NCBI GenBank assembly: GCA_958295665.1
Contig: OY282560.1
Location: 103,207,930 to 103,271,929, forward strand
Reading direction: 5' to 3'
From: Tipula vernalis
Taxonomy: Eukaryota; Arthropoda; Insecta; Diptera; Tipulidae
Length of the DNA stretch: 64,000 bases
Position 1 is the stretch's first letter. Every line of letters starts with the position of its first letter. The notes beneath the pieces are model-generated. The model did no database searches and was not told the DNA's origin. It saw only the letters and a list, made by a program, of their open reading frames with translations. A program made the translations under genes and the position numbers. Below are positions 57,885 to 64,000 of the stretch, one piece after another.

Positions 57885-57930
57885 AAAACAAGATCGAAAC
57901 GCAGAGCGAAAACAATACTGTGAATGCAGG
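57885..57930 (-). repeat. 46-bp terminal inverted repeat, right
   Basis: Partner of the left repeat. Directly followed by CTAATACG, which resumes the interrupted LTR. Confidence 0.93.
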
Positions 57931-57999
57931 CTAATACGTATGTACATAAAATGTTTATCATGAGGGTTGCCAGGGGTGCTATGTTCACATGGATATAAC
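57931..57999 (-). repeat. Gypsy C 5' LTR, outer part
   Basis: CTAATACG, then GTACATAAAATGTTTATCAT and GGGTTGCCAGGGGTGCTATG to GGATATAA matches 47513-47590 except that it lacks about ten bases (TTTAGATGAT) after TACG. Similarity ends at GGATATAA, marking the outer border of the element. Confidence 0.8.
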
Positions 58000-58000
58000 A

Positions 58001-58754
58001 CTATTCATATGTCGAATTGCGACTATTTTCAAGCAGAATGAGTTTTTTAACGCAAAGTTGCATTATCTGCGCAGTCGATTGAATTTTTGATTGCACCCGT
58101 AATAGCACCTGCGCTTCGTTGAAGGTTAATTTTCTACCCTTTTCCCCATTCTACATTGGATGCCAATAAGCAACTATTGGGAATTGGCCAAGAGGGTTTA
58201 GCCCTTCTTTCGAACCAATGGTGGACATAAATTAAAGACAATAATTTTGTTTTTGTGCATAATATTTTTTTAAAGTTTTATTTACTGAAAATACAGTTTT
58301 CCTTTTGCATTTTATGTAACGTCTTATAAATTTATTTTTTATGTGCATTTTTTACAAAATAAATAAAATAAAAAAATATTTATGTACAACATTACATTTA
58401 CTATCTGTATACCTAGTTAATAAAATATTTGTTTTTTATCTGCTGGTTCACACCAACTAATAATACCTGTGTTCATCCTATATGTAATTCTCACCACGCG
58501 ACCCGCGAAATTTAATAAATAAAAATTGGGTACAAACGTCGTTTTCAGTCACTACATTGTATATGCAGTTTCATTATATCAGTACATGAGCTATTTAGTA
58601 TATGAGGACGAGCCCGCGGGCGAGCAACTAAACAAATAAAACAAGCAGATAAAGTAGTTATGTGTATAAGTGTGTGTGTGTGTGTTTTTTTCCTAACATA
58701 AATTTATTTAAAAAAATTTCTATAAGAATCATTATTAACAGAACAAGCAACAAA
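58001..58754. other. Flank between gypsy C and the carboxylesterase 3' end
   Basis: No gene. A (GT)n microsatellite lies at 58670-58684. Probable 3' untranslated sequence of the esterase lies at its right edge (AATAAA-type words on the minus strand near 58360 and 58420). Confidence 0.45.
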
Positions 58755-60263
58755 CTACTCGAAATCTAACAATAGTTGTTCATATGCCTTGTCCCATGCC
58801 GTGACACGATCATGTTCCGGATGATCAATGAACGTTATGTCATTCGAAATATTTAAACATTTGTATGGTATTTGATCAGCTTTAACCGGTTCCCACACAA
58901 TCGGTTCAATTTCACTGCAATTTGGATTTGTGTTCGCCGCAAAATTTGTTAATATCCCCACCATGGCTTTCATCGTTTTGTATTCGGGTGATTCTGGTTT
59001 TAAGCCGCCCGAAAAATGATAAAAAGCATTTTTGAAGATATACGATAAATCATCAGCATGACATGATCCTTTATGCGAGACACGACAAAAATATATTTTA
59101 AAATGATTGAAATTCGGCGAATCGAAATTAAAACGATAGTAATAGGTGGGCGCCACTGTTCGTGGATCATTCACTCGTATTCGGATCGAACAATGAATTC
59201 CGTGCAAAAATAATTTATCTGTCATTAGATTTACATAATTTTGCGCATTTTCAACACTCGGTTTTTCGTCACCGTAATATAATTTCTTGAGCGCGGCACC
59301 GAATTTCTTACATTCCGCACTGTTACGATCGAGTCCCAATTCCTGTGGGACAATAAATTCAAAACCTTCTAGTTGATCAAATATTTCCGGTCGTTCGAGT
59401 AACCGTTCCTGGGCGTAACAAAATAAACCCTCGTCCGAATTAGCGCCAATCATAACTGGAATACTATAGCTCCATGCTTTTTTAACCATTGCGATTGGTT
59501 GTTCGGGTATAAAACACTGTTTGGAAATATACGGTTCAATAGTTGGGCCAAATGAGAATAAAATTCGTTCCTGTTTCTCATCCGGTGTCAAAAGCGTTTC
59601 TTGTGCCATAACGATATCTTTGGTTGATGCACTATACAAAATTTGAATTGCTTTCTCCTCTGGTTCTTCATCTTCATTCCATCCGAGTGATTTCGCTAAG
59701 CGTAATCCAAAATTACGTCTCGGTACAATCGACCAATTATTTAAAACGCATCCCGACATAACAATAGCCTTGTGAAATAATCCTTTTGAAATGTCCGACA
59801 CTAAATGATAGTGGACAGAAGAGCCGCCCGCACTTTCACCAAATAGCGTAATATTATTTGGATCACCACCAAATAACTCACAATTGTCTCGTATCCAACG
59901 TATCGCCATTGTTTGATCTTTTAGACCAGCGTTGCCGGGTATCTCATATTTTGGATTGTCCAAACTTAAAAATCCTAATGCACCCAAACGGTAGTTGAAT
60001 GAAAAGAATACTATGTCCTTTTGGATTAAAAAATCAGGACTATAAATATTTACAGATGATGAGCCTCGGGAAAATCCACCGCCATGAATATAGATCATGA
60101 CGGGTAATAATTGTGGCGGATTTACATTTTTGGTAAACACATTAATGGTGGCCGCATCTTCATCACCATCGTACGTTTTTGAAAGTCCATTAATGATGGG
60201 TAGTGATCCCGATTCCACTGTACCATCAATGACATCGGTCCAATCTTCAACTGGTTGTGGATC
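58755..60263 (-). CDS. carboxylesterase (alpha-esterase-like), main exon
   Basis: Hydrolyses carboxylic esters; insect members handle dietary or xenobiotic esters and can confer insecticide tolerance. The exon starts after TATAATTTCAG (read on the minus strand) in phase 0 with DPQPVEDWTDVIDGT and ends at the TAA/TAG-side stop 58755, giving 502 residues. It has the alpha/beta-hydrolase set: oxyanion-hole HGGGF (about residue 60), nucleophile GESAGG (Ser about 144), acidic GANSDEG (Glu about 278) and SCHADDLSY (His about 402). FNYRLGALGF and GNAGLKDQTMAIRWIRDN are family signatures. The full protein is usually about 550-570 residues, so only the first ~50 (ending ...LRFK in relatives) are missing, in an upstream exon not found here. 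All catalytic residues are present, so it is probably functional. Confidence 0.92.
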   Translation of the reverse strand, partial: DPQPVEDWTDVIDGTVESGSLPIINGLSKTYDGDEDAATINVFTKNVNPPQLLPVMIYIHGGGFSRGSSSVNIYSPDFLIQKDIVFFSFNYRLGALGFLSLDNPKYEIPGNAGLKDQTMAIRWIRDNCELFGGDPNNITLFGESAGGSSVHYHLVSDISKGLFHKAIVMSGCVLNNWSIVPRRNFGLRLAKSLGWNEDEEPEEKAIQILYSASTKDIVMAQETLLTPDEKQERILFSFGPTIEPYISKQCFIPEQPIAMVKKAWSYSIPVMIGANSDEGLFCYAQERLLERPEIFDQLEGFEFIVPQELGLDRNSAECKKFGAALKKLYYGDEKPSVENAQNYVNLMTDKLFLHGIHCSIRIRVNDPRTVAPTYYYRFNFDSPNFNHFKIYFCRVSHKGSCHADDLSYIFKNAFYHFSGGLKPESPEYKTMKAMVGILTNFAANTNPNCSEIEPIVWEPVKADQIPYKCLNISNDITFIDHPEHDRVTAWDKAYEQLLLDFE

Positions 60264-60962
60264 CTGAAATTATACAAAAAAAAAAACAAAAAAATGTTTT
60301 ATTAAATTTCCGTTATCTATACGAAGTTTGCATTATCTAAAGCCGGAAGATATTCGAGTGACCTTAAACACATATCAACTTTTGAGATAGCGATGAAGGG
60401 TGCTTCGTATTTAAGGCGTGCACACACACACACACACACAGCCGGATTTAATACTAATGTAAAGCAGTACGCAAAGAGCACAAGTTTATTTTAAGTTAAG
60501 CAAGTCATTGACAACGCTGCGCTATCATTAAATAGATAAGAAACCGTCAAGTCATGTGTGCTTATTTAATGAAATATTCGATAGCAACGTTTGCTAAAAA
60601 AAAATGTTAAACAATCATTAAATGTGTAATGTGTAATTCTCGGTATCTCTAAAACAAAGAAATTTTATTTAATTAGAAAATGCATCAAAGATTGATTACC
60701 TACGTAAAATCAGTTAAGTTAAGTGCTGTGTGCTTAGGGCAAATTAATTAGCTAAAATCAACAGTGATCTCAAACTCAAATTGCATGCGGGTTGACAGGA
60801 TAATCTGAATTCCACCAGCGGACTAAACCTTTTCATAATTTAATTGGACGAAACTTAAAATCGAAGCGTACTCATCGTTGTTTTTTTCTTTTTCCATGAA
60901 GAGTTTGATTTAATTCGATATACAGTAAAATCTCTTCAAACACAGAATCTGGCTTAACCGCC
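60264..60962 (-). other. Esterase intron or upstream region
   Basis: Begins with the acceptor of the esterase exon (poly-pyrimidine side TTTTGTATAATTTCAG on the minus strand). Contains a (CA)n microsatellite at 60420-60440. No second exon was recognised before the gypsy 3' LTR at 60963. Confidence 0.5.
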
Positions 60963-61085
60963 TGTAAGGTAACACGACTCAATGATACGCAAGTTATGTA
61001 TAGACTACTTTATTATACGTACGTTACCATGTTATGTACATGTATTATGGTTACAGGGGTATGCACTACAATTCATATTGTGACA
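60963..61085 (-). repeat. Gypsy D 3' LTR
   Basis: On the minus strand it begins TGTCACAATATGAATTG directly after a purine tract (AAAAAAGGGGGA) and ends GTTACCTTACA, giving a 123-bp TG...CA unit with AATAAAGTAG inside as poly(A) signal. It was inferred from these borders only; the matching 5' LTR is outside the window. Confidence 0.65.
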
Positions 61086-61284
61086 TCCCCCTTTTTTATA
61101 TGTAATAAAAAAAAAATTACAAACTTATATATGTGTTACTATTACTGTTCTAACTTATTCAAAACGATAAATAATTTTTGCATATTCTTAACTTCAACTA
61201 ACATAATATGTTTAATCATTTAATCTTAATTATAGTAAAACTTAACTTATTACATATTATTATTTATTTATTTTGGATCAATTT

Positions 61285-62221
61285 TTATAAATCCATTCTA
61301 AGCACAGGTTTAACCGTTCTACCTGATCTGGTCTGGTAAGCATTTTCCTGAAAAGGTCGGGTTACCACAGGATCAAACTGAGAACCGGCGGGCAGTGAAC
61401 TATCTCTCTGCATCGATTCATTGTTCGAGCCTGATGACAATGAAGTATTAACTGAAGATGTAGTTTCAGGGTATGGATAACTGATTAATTCATTTCGACC
61501 AGGTAAATAAGCCTTGGTAGGGTAAACGTGATGAGTGTTTCGACGATATAAACGGTCATCATTGGTCTTTACTATCACCGATCTCGGGAGGTCTGAGTGT
61601 TGAACGACTTTTGCACCTATCCAATTTCTCGGACCTGTTTGAATTCGTACGTTTTGGTCAATAGCTAAAGGCTTTCGTTCTTTAGAATTTTTACTTCCGT
61701 ACTCTTTTTGTTTCTCTCGAGCTATTCTTAGGTTGTGTTGCACGTTTTTAACTACCTTCGGTTGTAACAATTTTGGATTAATCGGCATTTGAGTCCTAGT
61801 AATTCGACTAATTAGTCTCTGATTTGGGGCTCCTAATTCTTCACTTCTGGATGTGTTTCGAAGGTTTAGCAATGCTAACATTAGATCCGAATTATCTTTG
61901 TTACATTTTTTAATGAGCAATTTCGCCGTTTGAACCGCCCGTTCGGCTAGGCCATTGGCTCTTGGGAAGTGAGGACTAGATGTTCTGTGGGTAAAGTTCC
62001 ATTCTTTACCAAAACTTTTAAACTCTAACGATGAAAATTGGGGGCCGTTGTCTGTCTCTAGAATTTCGGGAATGCCGTGAATTGCGAAGTTCTTTTTCAA
62101 AAATGAAATCACGTACCGAGATGTTGTTTGCTTTGGTAATTCGAATTCTATGTAGCCTGAGTAACTATCTACCAGGACTATGTATGTTTCTTGATTAAGA
62201 CTAAACAAATCTGTTGCTACT
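61285..62221 (-). pseudogene. Gypsy D integrase, core and C-terminal part
   Basis: The minus-strand frame 62208-61285 has YIVLVDSYSGYIEFELP, Asp in ILETDNGPQFSS and Glu in NGLAERAVQTAK, followed by the C-terminal domain (RIQTGPRNWIGAKVVQHSDL, YRRNTHHVYP) and the end RSGRTVKPVLRMDL. The first catalytic Asp lies in the codons just upstream of the first Met, up to the insertion border at 62237. Apart from the insertion, the frame is intact. Confidence 0.9.
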
Positions 62222-62236
62222 ATCTGGAATGGGTAT

Positions 62237-63027
62237 TATTATTATAGGGGAGGGGGGGGCCATGCGGGCGATCAGCCACTTCGCACTGCGACCTAAAAGA
62301 TCTATTGTGCTGGACCCTGCTTAATTATCCGTCCAGTCAATATTCAGGTTCTTAATGAACCTGACAATATTGCCTCCCGGTACGTGATACATACTATCTG
62401 GGCTTATTGCTCTCCCTCCTAGATGTTTACTACAGCATGTAGTTCCGCTAGAAAGACGGTAGCATTGGAGCTCAAGGACCTCGAGAGGGTTGTCCCACTC
62501 CCGTATATTCCTACTCCTGCCCCGTATTCCGTTTGATTTTACTCTTACGAGTTGCTGGGAATTGCAAATCACCTGTAGGTCACCCAGCTATACTACAGGA
62601 AGGCTAATTAAAACTGGAGGGTGCCTGGTATCCAGAGTCCGCATATTTTGGGCTGATTAACCTATCAGCCATTCATCTTTCGGCATATGCTGTTCCACCT
62701 TAGATTAGGGTTTTTTGTCAAGGTTTTCTCCTTTAGCGCCGTACTTTAGCCTGTGCCAAATGGCCTAAAATGTGCCAAGTGGCCTTAGTTACCAGTGGTT
62801 GCCACGAGGAGGCAGTACGTACACTTGCGAATTGTGAACAGGTTACCCCTTACACAATTGTACCCATCACGTAGCCGCCTAATGACAAGACCAGAACAGC
62901 CCACGTGATGCGCACCCTACTGGAAGGTTACGGAGCTGGTAGATTAATCTACTCAACTTTGATCCCCCCCTCCAATAGACGCCAAACCACCGGAAATAAT
63001 AATAAACCACCCCCAATAATAATAATA
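62237..63027 (-). mobile_element. Non-autonomous LINE derivative, copy 2, inside gypsy D integrase
   Basis: Inverted copy of the unit at 9086-9840 and about 791 bp long. Flanked by ATCTGGAATGGGTAT at 62222-62236 and 63028-63042, a perfect 15-bp target duplication. The minus-strand 3' end has the same tail region as the LINE at 21187-22967 followed by a short (TAA)n. Its 5' side has about 35 additional bases (ATT repeats and a GGGGGTGGTT block) compared with copy 1. The small open frames inside (for example 62321-62572) are remnants of RNase H and tail sequence. Confidence 0.92.
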
Positions 63028-63042
63028 ATCTGGAATGGGTAT

Positions 63043-64000
63043 GACGGTATTTCTTTATTCATTATTGGTTCTTTAATATTTGATCTCTGAGTCTCCTGAC
63101 AAATGCGACAGTTTTGGACTAACTCTGTAATATCTTGCGATAATCCACGCCAATAGAATAGTTGTCTGGTCCGTCGCAAGCAACTCTGAATTCGCAAGTG
63201 ACCAAGATGGACTGACTTCAATATTTTAGGAATCTGTGTTTTAGGAACTATAATCTTCTCTCCCTTAAAAATGATGTCATCGTAATAAGACAGTTCATCG
63301 AAGAAGTTCATATAATTTTTTAGTGTACTAGGGACATTCGATAAATTTTCAGGTAAGCCTTTAGTTATATATTCCTTCAACAATTGTAATTCTTCGTCGT
63401 CTTTGGTATCTTGTATTAATTCATATGTTGCGTTTTCGGACATGGGCAGAATAACGTTAACTTCGAGTTTTTCTAAGTCGCAATCGGATTCTACAGAATT
63501 TTCGCAATCCCTGCTCAAAGCGTCGGCTAACGGTATATCTGAACCTTTTCTGTACCTTACTGTGGGTGCATATGGTAATATTTCAAATATTATTCGCTGC
63601 AGTCTAGCTGGCGCACTTTGAAGGGGTTTTTTAAAAATAGACTCAAGTGGTTTGTGGTCTGTTTCAATCACTAAGTTTTTCCCGTTTATGTATTCATGAA
63701 ATTTCTTGCAACCGAATCTAATTGCCATGGCTTCTTTCTCTATTTGAGGGTAGTTTTTTTCTGACGTCGTAAATGCTTTAGACGCATAAGCGATTGGATG
63801 GTCTCCCTGAAGCAGAACGGCACCAACTGCCGTGCTACTTGCATCGCAAGACAAGACGGTATCCTCTCTTACGTCATAAAATTGCAATACTGGCGGAGAA
63901 CACAGATGTTTTTTAATTTTTTCAAGAGCTTTGATCTTGACTGTGATCCCATTTGAATTCGGCCTGTTCTAACAACAATTCACGCAACGGAGCCGTAATG
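63043..64000 (-). pseudogene. Gypsy D RT end, RNase H and integrase zinc finger (split by insertion)
   Basis: From the right edge the minus strand reads the end of the reverse transcriptase (APLRELLLEQAEFKWDH, then a frame change near 63920). RNase H follows: LSCDASSTAVGAVLLQGD, YPQIEKEAMAIRFGCKKFH, ETDHKPLESIF. The integrase zinc finger is HLGHLRIQSCLRRTRQ ... CRICQETQ (HHCC). The frame enters the insertion right after KEIPSYPFQ. The rest of integrase continues at 62221. Without the insertion, only one frame break is apparent in this part. Confidence 0.88.

Larger units (their letters stand above)
56175..57930. mobile_element. Inverted-repeat transposon carrying an ABC-transporter fragment
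   Basis: The first 46 bases (56175-56220, starting CCTGCATTCACAGTATTG) and the last 46 (57885-57930) are perfect inverted copies. The flanks are GTCTAAA on the left and CTAATACG on the right. The homologous position in the 3' LTR (47510-47520) reads GTCTAATACG without interruption, so CTAA appears duplicated. The interior has about 220 bp of non-coding DNA, the ABCB-like pseudogene at 56440-57420, and about 460 bp of AT-rich DNA. No transposase is visible, so it is non-autonomous. The superfamily is open; a 4-bp CTAA target is compatible with a piggyBac-like element using a non-standard TTAA site, but this is a guess. Confidence 0.85.
47465..58000 (-). mobile_element. Gypsy-type LTR retrotransposon C with two large insertions
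   Basis: Minus-strand gypsy. Its pol lies at 47641-50505 and gag/protease at 50325-51120. Gag resumes at about 55310-55876 after a 4.2-kb block of unrelated elements. The 5' LTR is at 55960-56174 plus 57931-57999, divided by a 1756-bp transposon. The 3' LTR (about 47465-47590) shares GTTGCCAGGGGTGCTATG and TACTGTTATTTATTCATA with the 5' LTR. LTR borders are approximate and the 3' copy seems truncated on its left. Confidence 0.85.
60963..64000 (-). mobile_element. Gypsy-type LTR retrotransposon D (runs off the window)
   Basis: The minus strand carries RNase H, integrase and a 3' LTR; the reverse transcriptase, gag and 5' LTR lie beyond base 64000. The integrase is split by a LINE derivative at 62237-63027 with a 15-bp target duplication. 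The element lies upstream of, or in the first intron of, the carboxylesterase, in the same orientation. Confidence 0.88.

Noticed and set aside
1..64000. CRISPR arrays, bacterial operons or a prophage
   Set aside because: No regularly spaced identical repeats; genes have spliceosomal introns and the mobile elements are eukaryotic.

Overview
This is a repeat-dense stretch of AT-rich nuclear DNA from an insect, most likely a dipteran. Three host genes are visible: a Gab-family adaptor that reads as daughter of sevenless (dos), argininosuccinate synthase, and a carboxylesterase of the insect alpha-esterase type. All three have spliceosomal introns with GT/AG borders. The dipteran placement is an inference from the dos-like PH domain and from the mix of mariner, Tc1, Jockey, copia and gypsy elements. 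The species cannot be named from the window.

Layout, left to right. 1-3.2 kb: the end of a Tc1-like transposase, then a Jockey-like LINE. 3.2-9.1 kb: no recognisable genes. 9.1-9.84 kb: a LINE-derived non-autonomous element with a 14-bp target duplication. 10.4-11.3 kb: a decayed mariner; 12.8-14.1 kb: a full-length mariner (1282 bp) with both terminal repeats and one frameshift. 18.0-27.35 kb: dos (plus strand; its first exon was not found), with a 6.7-kb intron holding two tRNA-derived SINEs, a BEL/Pao scrap, a truncated LINE and a 242-bp MITE. 28.8-33.9 kb: a minus-strand LINE split by an internally deleted copia. 34.18-35.47 kb: argininosuccinate synthase. 36.2-42.1 kb: a Tc1-like element whose ends are separated by a minus-strand gypsy and another mariner-type element. 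42.4-46.9 kb: a young plus-strand gypsy with two 130-bp LTRs. 47.5-58.0 kb: a minus-strand gypsy broken in gag by a block of LTR debris and in its 5' LTR by a small inverted-repeat transposon carrying an ABC-transporter fragment. 58.76-60.26 kb: the main exon of a carboxylesterase (minus strand). 60.96-64.0 kb: another minus-strand gypsy, running off the window, whose integrase is interrupted by a second copy of the 9.1-kb LINE derivative.

The host genes have unrelated roles: receptor tyrosine kinase signalling, arginine synthesis, and ester hydrolysis. They show no sign of working together. The most interesting part is the nesting of mobile elements. The best candidate for something undescribed is the 1756-bp element at 56175-57930, which has perfect 46-bp terminal inverted repeats, encodes no visible transposase, and carries a broken ABCB-type gene fragment. 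Its empty site is preserved in the other LTR of the same gypsy. Second is the non-autonomous LINE derivative, seen twice with the same internal deletion and clean target duplications.
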